Source: a virus
Length of the DNA stretch: 58,963 bases
Reading direction: 5' to 3' (one strand)
IMG/VR virus record: IMGVR_UViG_3300024264_002160
Coordinates: 1-58,963 of that record
Positions 9,885-18,322 of this stretch are shown here, one piece after another. Every line of letters starts with the position of its first letter. Position 1 is the stretch's first letter. The position numbers and the translations under genes were made by a program. A model generated the notes under the pieces. The model was given only the letters and a program-made list of their open reading frames with translations. It was not told where the DNA came from and did not search any database.

Positions 9885-11099
9885 GTGGCAGTTAGCATCG
9901 GTCAGGTAATTGAAGCATCACAGTATAATGCTCTTGCAGATTTATGCAATAAGTGTTTTGCTGATGTTTATACCGGACGAGCATATGATGCAACATTTAG
10001 TGGCGGTAATATTGATAATGCCGCAGACTGTAATGCAATTTTTTCAATACATGAAACTGACCATCCATCAGTAAGCCCAGGCATTGGTCCTTTCTCATTT
10101 ACTTCAAATGTAGAATCAACAGATTTTATTGTGGTAGTGATTGGATATGAAACCAAAGTTGGCAGTGGCTATACTATTGATTATAGTGCTAATACTATTA
10201 CATTTACTACAGCCGTTCCAGCAGCAACAAGAGTGGTAGTTTTTAATCGCACTTCACATAGGTTTGGTTACGGTAACAGTGCAGTAATTAATAATTTAGC
10301 AGCGGGTACACTGGTTGAAAGCGTACACACCAATAGTTTAATCGATCGCACTAATGCTTCATTGACACATGTGGGCGATACTACCCAAATTACCAATGTT
10401 GCAACTGGTCAAAGTATTACAGCAAATGACGGTAACACGATCGAAACTCTTATTAACACTAATTTATTTCAAAATAATGTTCATCTATCAGTGGGATCAA
10501 CTGAAGCTAGTGAATTAAATTCTGCTAATTTTGTAAGATCAACTGATTGGACTACCAGACTAGAAGGAATTTTTGCATACACATTCTCTAGTTATAGTGA
10601 AGCCAGATACTTCTTCAACAGTGGCGGACAAATAAGATTTAGTTTAGATATGACAGGCAATGCTTCAAACAATGGATATCTAAATTGGAATAGTATTTGC
10701 GAACAGTTAGGTACAGTTCGTATGAATCATGATAATACATTACAAAGTGGTACAGGTGGAATTAGCAATGCTAAAGGCTTTTATCATTTAACTGATAGTT
10801 TTCAAACTATCTACAGTAGTGCAACACCCAGCGGTGGAGGCTATGGCGGCGGCGGATATGCAAGTTTACGTGCTAGATTTTATGCAAAATATGTAACCAC
10901 TGGTTCAGGCGAACATCAGATACAAATTAGATGTGTTATGGACGATAGTGCATACAATGCAGATCCTATTACTGGTACAACAACATATTATGCCAAGGTG
11001 TATCAACCAAACAGTATTACAAAAAATTCAGTCACTTACAGTGTAACTGGACCAACAGCTAGTGTCATTGAAGATTTTAATTCAGGTAATGACAGCTAA
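9885..11099 (+). CDS. Virion structural protein, tail-fibre-like
   Basis: 404 residues starting at GTG 9885, with AGGAG at 9871-9875 upstream; the start nearly abuts the previous stop. It has an N-terminal helical stretch (about residues 1-30, ASQYNALADLCNKCFADVY), a middle beta-type Asn/Thr/Ser-rich region and a short Gly-rich loop (SGGGYGGGGYASL, about residues 315-327). A beta pattern R-x-R-F-Y-A-K-Y follows. The neighbourhood and composition point to a virion protein. The Gly-rich loop may be a receptor-facing tip, which is inference. Confidence 0.65.
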   Translation: MAVSIGQVIEASQYNALADLCNKCFADVYTGRAYDATFSGGNIDNAADCNAIFSIHETDHPSVSPGIGPFSFTSNVESTDFIVVVIGYETKVGSGYTIDYSANTITFTTAVPAATRVVVFNRTSHRFGYGNSAVINNLAAGTLVESVHTNSLIDRTNASLTHVGDTTQITNVATGQSITANDGNTIETLINTNLFQNNVHLSVGSTEASELNSANFVRSTDWTTRLEGIFAYTFSSYSEARYFFNSGGQIRFSLDMTGNASNNGYLNWNSICEQLGTVRMNHDNTLQSGTGGISNAKGFYHLTDSFQTIYSSATPSGGGYGGGGYASLRARFYAKYVTTGSGEHQIQIRCVMDDSAYNADPITGTTTYYAKVYQPNSITKNSVTYSVTGPTASVIEDFNSGNDS

Positions 11100-11104
11100 T
11101 CCGC

Positions 11105-11133
11105 TTGACAAACAATCATAAATAAGTTATAGT
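11105..11133 (+). promoter_or_regulatory. Sigma70-like promoter TTGACA-N17-TATAGT
   Basis: A perfect -35 box TTGACA (11105-11110) is followed after exactly 17 bases by TATAGT (11128-11133), one mismatch from TATAAT. It lies in the 70-base gap before the gene at 11170. It would let host RNA polymerase transcribe the downstream block without phage late factors. Confidence 0.6.
11117..11124 (+). promoter_or_regulatory. Late-promoter-like CATAAATA inside the sigma70 spacer
   Basis: One mismatch from the T4 late octamer. The surrounding ATAAATAAGTTATAG closely copies the 8180 element (ATAAATAAGTATAAT). Predicted start near 11130. The ribosome binding site GGAGG lies at 11155-11159, before the ATG at 11170. 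Confidence 0.5.
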
Positions 11134-11169
11134 AGTAGTTAAATAACCGTAAACGGAGGTAGAAACACT

Positions 11170-11517
11170 ATGGATGACCGCTTAGAAAAAGCATTGGAAT
11201 TTTCTAATTATCGAATGACAATAGAAAATCAAAAGAAAAACCTCAAAATCAGAATGGAAACGCAACAGACGTTCATGCATAACAAAGGTACATGGCGTGC
11301 AAATCAAACGCTACTCAGCTTTATTGAAACGCTGTTAGCAAACGATCTTACTATGGCTGTAGTACAGGATAGTAGAGACAATCCAATTGAAATTGATGAC
11401 CTACATGAGTTTCAAGAAATTGCATTTGGAAAATATAATGAATCAATGAATGAATTTTTAATAGAATCAAACAAACTTTCAAAAGCAAGAAGTATTAAGA
11501 AAGCAATGGACTGGTAA
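11170..11517 (+). CDS. Small helical phage protein, function unknown
   Basis: 115 residues, predicted mostly helical and charged. It opens with MDDRLEKALEFSNYRMTI and ends with LSKARSIKKAMDW. This outline resembles a small conserved protein of T4-like cyanophages that I know only as hypothetical. It has a strong GGAGG ribosome binding site, sits behind the sigma70-like promoter, and its stop abuts the ATG of the next gene (TAA-ATG). It may mark the boundary between the virion block and the tailoring genes. No catalytic motif seen. Confidence 0.7.
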   Translation: MDDRLEKALEFSNYRMTIENQKKNLKIRMETQQTFMHNKGTWRANQTLLSFIETLLANDLTMAVVQDSRDNPIEIDDLHEFQEIAFGKYNESMNEFLIESNKLSKARSIKKAMDW

Positions 11518-12405
11518 ATGAGTTATAACGGTTGCTGCTTTTTTGCATATAACAACAGTGAAATAGATTATGTAAAGTTAGCAATGCTAGCTGCCTTGTA
11601 TGTAAAAAAGCATATGAAAAACAACAACACTTGCCTCATTACTAGTGAGGGAGATTATGCTTGGTTAGAGAAAAGTCAAGATCCTGATATACTTAATAGT
11701 GCATTTGATGAAATAGTAATTACAAATGATAAGCAAGCTGATAACATAAGAACGCATTATGATAGTCCGTGGACTACTTTTGATAGTCATTTCCAGAATA
11801 GTAATAAGCATTTGATCAATGAGTACTCCCCATTTGATAAGACATTACTATTGGATATTGACTATATTGTACGTAATGATACCCTAGACTATCTGTTTGA
11901 GCAAGATGAAATTCATGTTGGTATGTATAATTCTGCATGTGATTTACGTGGCGATTTACCACATTTATATGAACAGTATTTAAATCCAGTTGGTATCCCA
12001 ATGTGGTGGAGTACTGTAGTTTATTTTGACCGTAGCGAAACCAGTGATATGTTTTTTGATATATGGGCACACTGTCAGCAAGAATATAGTTTCTACAAGT
12101 TTTTATATAATATGCCGGGTAATATGTACCGTACAGACTTTTGTGTAAGTATAGCTACCCATATTATGAATGGTATGGCTGACGGTAGTATAATACATAA
12201 AATAATTGATGGCCCAATGCAATATATGGATCAAAAAGATGAATTAGTTGAAATAAAAAGTGCTACTGACTGGGTATTTTTAGCTAATGATCGAGAAGAA
12301 CCATGGAAAGATATTCTAACAAGAAATTATAGTCGAAATTTACATGTGATGAATAAACGATCAATTGATCGCAACTATACAGCACTCTTGGGAGCAATTA
12401 CATGA
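11518..12405 (+). CDS. Glycosyltransferase-like protein (GT-A fold, DxD)
   Basis: 295 residues. The sequence TLLLDIDYIV at about residues 106-115 gives the D-x-D nucleotide-sugar and metal site expected after a hydrophobic strand, in a small soluble protein without membrane helices. A later MWWSTVVYFDRS segment fits the acceptor side of a GT8-like fold. The start abuts the upstream stop and the 3' end overlaps the next gene by four bases, so the genes are translationally coupled. Sugar donor and acceptor are unknown. It could transfer onto virion protein, DNA or a surface glycan. Confidence 0.6.
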   Translation: MSYNGCCFFAYNNSEIDYVKLAMLAALYVKKHMKNNNTCLITSEGDYAWLEKSQDPDILNSAFDEIVITNDKQADNIRTHYDSPWTTFDSHFQNSNKHLINEYSPFDKTLLLDIDYIVRNDTLDYLFEQDEIHVGMYNSACDLRGDLPHLYEQYLNPVGIPMWWSTVVYFDRSETSDMFFDIWAHCQQEYSFYKFLYNMPGNMYRTDFCVSIATHIMNGMADGSIIHKIIDGPMQYMDQKDELVEIKSATDWVFLANDREEPWKDILTRNYSRNLHVMNKRSIDRNYTALLGAIT

Positions 12406-13253
12406 CACAGGGATATATTACAATTGCTGATAAATCTGCTGGCGATATGCAAATTAAACAAGCAGTGGCACTTGCTAGTAGTTTAAAACTAATTGATCCA
12501 ACTCGTGAGGTTTGTTTAGTTGTGGAAAAATTTGAAAATGTGCCACAAAAATTTGAAAATGCATTTGATAGTATCGTAGAACTTCCATATGGTAATTTTG
12601 ACCCAACTGAAGATATTAATATTAATCTATGGCAAATTTATAGCTGTAGCCCATATGAACAGACTATTTACTTTGATAGACATACACTTGTTACTGCACC
12701 GTTAGATGATATTTGGAATAATGTAACACAACACGACTATGTTTTTAACACCCAAACAGTAAATTATAGGGGTGAGATTTCACCCACTGTTTCACAATTT
12801 TATATTCATGATAAAAACAAGATACCCAATTACTATACTGACGTATTTTACTTTGGTAAGAATGAACAATCCCAGCAATTCTTCAAGATGCTGGATGTTG
12901 TTCTTAAAGAGTTTCGTCGTGTATATGTGCAATTTGTTACAGAAAATCGTCCTAATTATTTTGATCTTAACTTGTTAATTAATATTACAATCAAACTATT
13001 AGGTCAAGAGAGTAATATACATGGTAACATTCCATATACATTATTAAGACTGGATAACATAACACTTGATGATCAGGATCTTCCATTGGACTGGGTAGAA
13101 TATATGAGCCATTGGGTGTCTGATGGAGTTATAAAAATAAGTAACCATCGAGTAAACGGTATAATATGTTACAGTAGTGACCAATTTTTAGATGACGAAA
13201 TATTAGAAGAGTATAGGCAACGTGTTAGAGATATCAACATCAAAATCAACTAA
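12402..13253 (+). CDS. Glycosyltransferase-like protein with altered DxD
   Basis: 283 residues, overlapping the previous gene by four bases. The order of elements is that of a GT-A fold: ITIADK-type opening strand, alternating helices and strands, and a hydrophobic strand ending TIYFDRHTLV at about residues 88-97. There D-x-D is replaced by D-R-H. Length and layout resemble the gene just upstream, so I read it as a diverged relative. Activity is less certain because of the altered metal motif. Confidence 0.5.
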   Translation: MTQGYITIADKSAGDMQIKQAVALASSLKLIDPTREVCLVVEKFENVPQKFENAFDSIVELPYGNFDPTEDININLWQIYSCSPYEQTIYFDRHTLVTAPLDDIWNNVTQHDYVFNTQTVNYRGEISPTVSQFYIHDKNKIPNYYTDVFYFGKNEQSQQFFKMLDVVLKEFRRVYVQFVTENRPNYFDLNLLINITIKLLGQESNIHGNIPYTLLRLDNITLDDQDLPLDWVEYMSHWVSDGVIKISNHRVNGIICYSSDQFLDDEILEEYRQRVRDINIKIN

Positions 13254-14205
13254 ACAGTTTTATGTTTTTTATGATGAATGGACTGGTGCAATTAGTAATA
13301 TAACTACTGTATTGGATCAAGACGCAGACATGTCTGAATCGTTTAACCCGTATATTATATCTAACAGCGATCTTATTGAACAAATACTTAAAGGTCATAA
13401 AAATGAGAATGATTATATAGTATCATTCAATGACGATAACAATTTAAGTGTTGTTGAAAAGGGCAATACTTTAAGATTGCGTAGTAGTGAAAAATTTCTA
13501 TATCAACTGCCAAGATCTAAGCCTGCAGAGTGGGATATTAAGGTTGCAGTATATGCTGGTAATAGTAAACTGGTAGTAGAAGTAAACCCAGAGGCTATAC
13601 GAAAACTTAGTAGTATGACATTTAATAAGCGTATAGTAGTTGACGATCAAAATGATTTGTCTTTACATATAGTTAAATATAACGCACCAGATTATCTAAT
13701 TGCAACTATCCAAATTGACGCACAAGAATTACTAGATACTGGAAACGTAATCTACGACATTTCTAATATACGACAACATGTTAGTTTATCAGATATTGGC
13801 ATACTTACACGCCGGTGCTTTAAGAATTATTATATGGAAGTGTTTAACAGCTCATTAAACATTGTTCAACAGAGTCTAGTTAAAAATCTAAGCTATCTCA
13901 ATCGAACATGCGAACAAGATTTAAAGTACAGTCATATTAGTATTACTCAACATGATGACATTGTTACATTTTCTACAACACTAAGTAGTGGTGAGTTGGC
14001 TGATATTGGATTGTACGAAGATAAGATATTATTGCATGCAACTGGTAATACCCCAGATCAATACTATGGAAGCATACCAATAAACATACGAGATTTAAAA
14101 ACAAAGAAAAAGGCTGTAGTTAAAGTAAAAGGAAAGTTAAGCGATTACTTCTTATGGCACAAAAAACATAGAGTTATATTTTCAATTAAAGGAAACAATA
14201 CATGA
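13222..14205 (+). CDS. Unknown phage protein in glycosyltransferase block
   Basis: 327 residues from GTG 13222, overlapping the previous gene by 32 bases. No ATG occurs in frame until residue 37, and the sequence before it is strand-like, so the GTG start is preferred. The protein is largely beta-type and acidic, with a basic tail (about residues 297-322, DLKTKKKAVVKVKGKL). No cysteine cluster, P-loop or nucleotide-sugar motif is evident. I do not recognise the family. Its four-base ATGA overlap with the next gene suggests co-translation with a glycosyltransferase. Confidence 0.55.
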   Translation: MLEISTSKSTKQFYVFYDEWTGAISNITTVLDQDADMSESFNPYIISNSDLIEQILKGHKNENDYIVSFNDDNNLSVVEKGNTLRLRSSEKFLYQLPRSKPAEWDIKVAVYAGNSKLVVEVNPEAIRKLSSMTFNKRIVVDDQNDLSLHIVKYNAPDYLIATIQIDAQELLDTGNVIYDISNIRQHVSLSDIGILTRRCFKNYYMEVFNSSLNIVQQSLVKNLSYLNRTCEQDLKYSHISITQHDDIVTFSTTLSSGELADIGLYEDKILLHATGNTPDQYYGSIPINIRDLKTKKKAVVKVKGKLSDYFLWHKKHRVIFSIKGNNT

Positions 14206-15188
14206 GTAAAATAGTACCCATTAACGAATTTGACGTGGTATTCATTAGTTACGACGAACCAAATGCTGATCAAAATTATCAAGACTTACTGGAAAAATGT
14301 CCTTGGGCATTACGCAGTCATGGAGTATGGGGTAGTGATGCGGCACACAAAGCGGCCGCAGCAATGGTTGAAACTGATAGATTTATCACCATTGATGCAG
14401 ATAATGTCGTGCGTGGTGACTTTTTTAATGTCGAGTTGGATATGGACCAAATCGGCGATAATGATGTTATTAGTTGGGCAGGCAAAAATGCAGTAAACGG
14501 ACTTGTATACGGCAACGGTGGTATCAAGTGTTGGCCAGTACATGTTGTAAATGCAATGCGTACACACGAAGCGGCTCCTGAGAATGATACACATGCACAA
14601 GTAGACTTTTGCTGGAACATCAACTATGTACAAATGAATAATATCTACTGTGATGTTGCAAACAATGGTAGCCCGTACCAAGCATATCGTGCAGGATTTC
14701 GTGAAGGCTGTAAGATGAGTTTGGAAGACGGAAACATTGTTGATAAGCGAGCTCTTAAAAAATTACATCGTAAAAACTACCAGCGTATGTTAGTATGGAT
14801 GAGTGTTGGTGAAGATGTAATCAATGGATTATGGGCAGTGTATGGTGCAAGGTTAGGATGTTATATGACTAACTTGGATAGGGATGCCTGGGATTGGCGT
14901 GATGTGCGTGACTTCAAATGGCATACTAAGTTTTGGACTGAGACAGTGATGCCACAATTTGCAGATCCTGAAGGAGAACTGTGTCCAGCAACTGGATATA
15001 GATACAATATAGACAAGCTAAAAGCTGAAACTGTACGCTTGGGTCGAATTTTGCAGGACGAGTTAGAATTAGAGATAGCGGACATGGATGACAAAGCCAG
15101 TAAGTTTTTTAAAGAGGTATATGTCAATCCCAGTCGCATGGCCGCAATGGTGCGTGAAGACGATGTTATTGATTCACTAGAAGGATAA
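14202..15188 (+). CDS. Phage glycosyltransferase-like protein (SYDEP family)
   Basis: 328 residues. It opens with a strand ending FISYDEPNADQNY and has a D-x-D site in ITIDADNVV (about residues 63-71), as expected for a GT-A enzyme using a nucleotide sugar. The gene at 34649 is a clear paralogue: both share SYDEP-x-A-D-x-N, (V/I)DAD-x-(V/I) and N-x-V-(N)-x-LVYG-x-G(A/G)-(V/I)K. It ends four bases before the first radical SAM gene, which ties glycosyl transfer to the array. Acceptor unknown. Confidence 0.65.
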   Translation: MSKIVPINEFDVVFISYDEPNADQNYQDLLEKCPWALRSHGVWGSDAAHKAAAAMVETDRFITIDADNVVRGDFFNVELDMDQIGDNDVISWAGKNAVNGLVYGNGGIKCWPVHVVNAMRTHEAAPENDTHAQVDFCWNINYVQMNNIYCDVANNGSPYQAYRAGFREGCKMSLEDGNIVDKRALKKLHRKNYQRMLVWMSVGEDVINGLWAVYGARLGCYMTNLDRDAWDWRDVRDFKWHTKFWTETVMPQFADPEGELCPATGYRYNIDKLKAETVRLGRILQDELELEIADMDDKASKFFKEVYVNPSRMAAMVREDDVIDSLEG

Positions 15189-15192
15189 AGTA

Positions 15193-16758
15193 TTGGACTA
15201 CTTTAACAGTGCAAAAGAAGCACGAGAAAAACTAAACGCAATTTCTCCATCAATGTGTATGGCAAAGTGGTTACAGGTAAGTTTGCACTTACCACAAGGA
15301 AGAACACATAGTTGTTACCATCCTCCCACACATGCGATTCCATTGGATGAACTTAAAGCTAATCCCAATGCATTGCATAATACAAAATTTAAAATGCAAG
15401 AGCGAAAGCAAATGCTAAATGGTGAGCGGCCCAAAGGATGTGAGTACTGTTGGAATGTAGAAGATGCACCAAACCCACCACAAGATGGTAGACTTAGTGA
15501 CCGGCACTACCGTTCAAGCGAATGGTGGGTTAAAGATGCATGGGATGAAGTTGTTAATAATCCCTGGGATCATGACATCAAACCACGTTATGTAGAAGTA
15601 AATTTTAACCAAGCATGTAATTTAAAATGTAGCTATTGCAGTCCACACCTAAGTAGTGCGTGGGAAGAAGATGTTAAAAAGAACGGTGGATTTTGGTTTA
15701 GCAATGGCACAGGACACAATGACACAAGCTATCTAAAACGTAGTGGGCTAATGCCATTGGAAGTCGCACGTAAGGATAATCCATATGTTGAGGCATTTTG
15801 GAAATGGTTCCCAGATATATACCGTGGACTAAAGGTATTTCGCATGACCGGTGGCGAGCCTCTTATGGACAACAATACTTTTAAAGTATTAGATTATGTC
15901 ATTGATAACCCTAATCCACAATTAGATTTAAGTATCACTAGTAATATGTGTCCCCCATCAAACAGTTTGATGGATAAGTTCATTGACAAAATTCGTAAAC
16001 TAGAAGAAGTAAGAGTATGGGAAGACCATATAAATCTTAATCCAGACAGTGGTAATGAATGGTATGTAGCACCAGCTTGCAAGCACTTTAGTTTATATGT
16101 TAGTGTAGATGGAGTTGGTGATCAGGCAGAGTATATGCGTGATGGTTTAGATTTTGACACAATGTATAACAATTGCAGACGGGTACTAAGTGAAACTAAC
16201 GGCACTGAAATATCTTTCATCAATACGTTTAATTTATTAAGTATTCCAAACCTACGTGGATTTTTGAATATGATATTAAAACTGCGTGAAGAATTTGGTT
16301 ATGAAAATCAGACTGATATTGAGATACAGCCGCCAGATAGAAACGGATTTGTACATCCAAAATTTATTCGTAAGCGCCGTCAGCGCATATGGTTTGATAC
16401 ACCATACTTAAGATACCCAGACTGGATGACTATTCAACTAGCTGATCAATCAATGCGTAGTCTTATACAAGAAAATATCGACTTTATGCACGACAACGTC
16501 TTGCCTGATGACGAGTACGGACGCAAGTATACTGGATTTAAAAATTATGAAGTTGCTAAAATGGAACGTGACTTAGCATGGGCCAAAGAGGGACTAAATA
16601 TTGATGAAGAGAAAAGAAACGATAACTTTATTCGATTTTATGAATATTTTACTCAATACGACAAGCGAAGAAATTTAAACTTTCTGGATACATTTCCAGA
16701 AATGGCTGAGTTTTGGAATCGCTGTAAAAAATTAAAGGAAAAAAAATATGGGCCGTAA
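15193..16758 (+). CDS. Radical SAM protein, N-terminal twitch type (SCYHPP variant)
   Basis: 521 residues from TTG 15193, with AGGAT at 15182-15186 upstream. The radical SAM motif is C142-x3-C146-x2-C149, followed by SPHLSSAW, and GGEP lies at 220-223. The auxiliary-cluster (twitch) residues lie before the barrel: C22, C41 within SCYHPP, C83 and C86. This N-terminal placement fits the twitch-domain radical SAM family (N_Twi_rSAM type). Most neighbours have CC where this protein has S-C-x-H-P-P, so a histidine may be a ligand (inference). A DGVGDQAEYMRDG segment is kept in the barrel. Substrate unknown; such enzymes usually modify peptides or small metabolites. Confidence 0.92.
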   Translation: MDYFNSAKEAREKLNAISPSMCMAKWLQVSLHLPQGRTHSCYHPPTHAIPLDELKANPNALHNTKFKMQERKQMLNGERPKGCEYCWNVEDAPNPPQDGRLSDRHYRSSEWWVKDAWDEVVNNPWDHDIKPRYVEVNFNQACNLKCSYCSPHLSSAWEEDVKKNGGFWFSNGTGHNDTSYLKRSGLMPLEVARKDNPYVEAFWKWFPDIYRGLKVFRMTGGEPLMDNNTFKVLDYVIDNPNPQLDLSITSNMCPPSNSLMDKFIDKIRKLEEVRVWEDHINLNPDSGNEWYVAPACKHFSLYVSVDGVGDQAEYMRDGLDFDTMYNNCRRVLSETNGTEISFINTFNLLSIPNLRGFLNMILKLREEFGYENQTDIEIQPPDRNGFVHPKFIRKRRQRIWFDTPYLRYPDWMTIQLADQSMRSLIQENIDFMHDNVLPDDEYGRKYTGFKNYEVAKMERDLAWAKEGLNIDEEKRNDNFIRFYEYFTQYDKRRNLNFLDTFPEMAEFWNRCKKLKEKKYGP

Positions 16759-18322
16759 GCATTGGGAAGGCGAAACCCTTCATGAATTTAAAGAGCGTAT
16801 AATTGATCCGATTAGTAAATCGTATTGTGCTGCAAAATGGTACAATGCTACTATTTGGTTAGGACACGGCCAAACTACAAGTTGTCATCACCCGCCGGGC
16901 CATTGGATTCCTCTTGAAGAACTAGAAGATAATCCTTCAGCAATTCATAATACGCCACATAAGAAAAAGATGCGTAAGATGATGCAAGAGGGTGAACGTC
17001 CCAGTGAGTGTGAGTACTGCTGGAAAGTAGAAGATATGGGTAAAAACAATATCTCTGATAGAGTATTTAAAACTGAGATATTTTCAGATAAAGACATCAC
17101 TGACAGTGCGGTAGCTAATTGGGACGAAAATGTTATGTTACGTACACTTGAGATTAGTTTTGATAGAGCATGCAACTTAAAGTGCAGTTATTGTAATCCT
17201 GCTTTTAGTACAGCATGGGTTAAAGACATTAACACATTTGGTGCATATCAAAATATACAGAGTGATGGTCGTGGACATTTCATCGACACTGCTCCATGGG
17301 CTGCACCAGCGGCCAAAAAAGAAGCAAATAATCCGTATATTCAAGCATTTCACAAATGGTGGGAAACTGGGCTAGCAGATAATTTGGAAGAAATACGCAT
17401 TACAGGCGGAGAGCCAATCATGCATGCCAGTACTTGGAAGTTGTTTAACTGGTTTGAGCAAAACCCTCAACGTGGCAGAAGTATGAGGTTTGCTATTAAT
17501 AGTAATCTTAGTCCAGAAACACCCAAGGTATTGGACAAGTTAATTGATAAAAGTTGGCACGTTCCAAATTTTGAAATCTATACAAGTTGTGAAGCAGCAA
17601 AAGATCAAGCTGAATACATACGTGATGGATTGCGATATGACTTATGGATGAATAATATACATCGAGTGCTAAAAGAATCTAATGTTAGTAAAGTACACAT
17701 GATGATGACAATTAATGCACTATGCTTAACTACAATCACAGAGTTTATGGATGAAATGTTAGATCTTCGCGAAGAATATGGTCGCAGAGCGCCGACAATG
17801 ACATTAAACATTTTACGTTTTCCTAGCTTCCAAAGTTGTGCAATTATTCCAGTGGAAATAAAATCATACTATAAAGATAAATTACAAGATTGGTTTGATA
17901 GTGATCGTCCAATTGATATGTTAACTGATGCTGAGAAAGAAAGTATACAGCGATTAATTAATTATTTGGATATTGTAAAAACTCCACATAAAAATACAGC
18001 AGACATGCCCAAACTATACAACGATTTTAAAGCATTCTTTGCACAGTATGACATACGTAGAAATAAAAATTTCGTGGAAACTTTCCCCGGTCCATTTGCT
18101 GAATGGTTTGAAAGTATTGATGCTGTTGTACCAACTCGAGAACAAATTGAAAACAAAGAAATTATGTTTGTAAGTGATAGAGCTGGTGATCCAGCCACTA
18201 CTGAAGAATATGCAGGCGGTGATGATGAGCATGAACATGAAGATTACAGTGAACAAAAATTTCATGGGGGTTGGGATACTGAAACAGACGGACTGGGTGG
18301 AATATCTGTAGATGAAGCGTAA
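16748..18322 (+). CDS. Radical SAM protein, N-terminal twitch type (SCHHPP variant)
   Basis: 524 residues, closest in the window to its upstream neighbour, which it overlaps by 11 bases. Cluster motif C142-x3-C146-x2-C149 and GGEP 220-223 are at identical positions. Twitch residues are C27, C46 (in SCHHPP), C88 and C91. The usual S-x-D-G segment of the barrel is changed to TSCEAAKDQAEYIRDG. An acidic, His-rich tail of about 50 residues (DDEHEHEDYSEQ near residue 500) is absent from the paralogue. The pair probably arose by tandem duplication. Confidence 0.92.
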   Translation: MGRKHWEGETLHEFKERIIDPISKSYCAAKWYNATIWLGHGQTTSCHHPPGHWIPLEELEDNPSAIHNTPHKKKMRKMMQEGERPSECEYCWKVEDMGKNNISDRVFKTEIFSDKDITDSAVANWDENVMLRTLEISFDRACNLKCSYCNPAFSTAWVKDINTFGAYQNIQSDGRGHFIDTAPWAAPAAKKEANNPYIQAFHKWWETGLADNLEEIRITGGEPIMHASTWKLFNWFEQNPQRGRSMRFAINSNLSPETPKVLDKLIDKSWHVPNFEIYTSCEAAKDQAEYIRDGLRYDLWMNNIHRVLKESNVSKVHMMMTINALCLTTITEFMDEMLDLREEYGRRAPTMTLNILRFPSFQSCAIIPVEIKSYYKDKLQDWFDSDRPIDMLTDAEKESIQRLINYLDIVKTPHKNTADMPKLYNDFKAFFAQYDIRRNKNFVETFPGPFAEWFESIDAVVPTREQIENKEIMFVSDRAGDPATTEEYAGGDDEHEHEDYSEQKFHGGWDTETDGLGGISVDEA

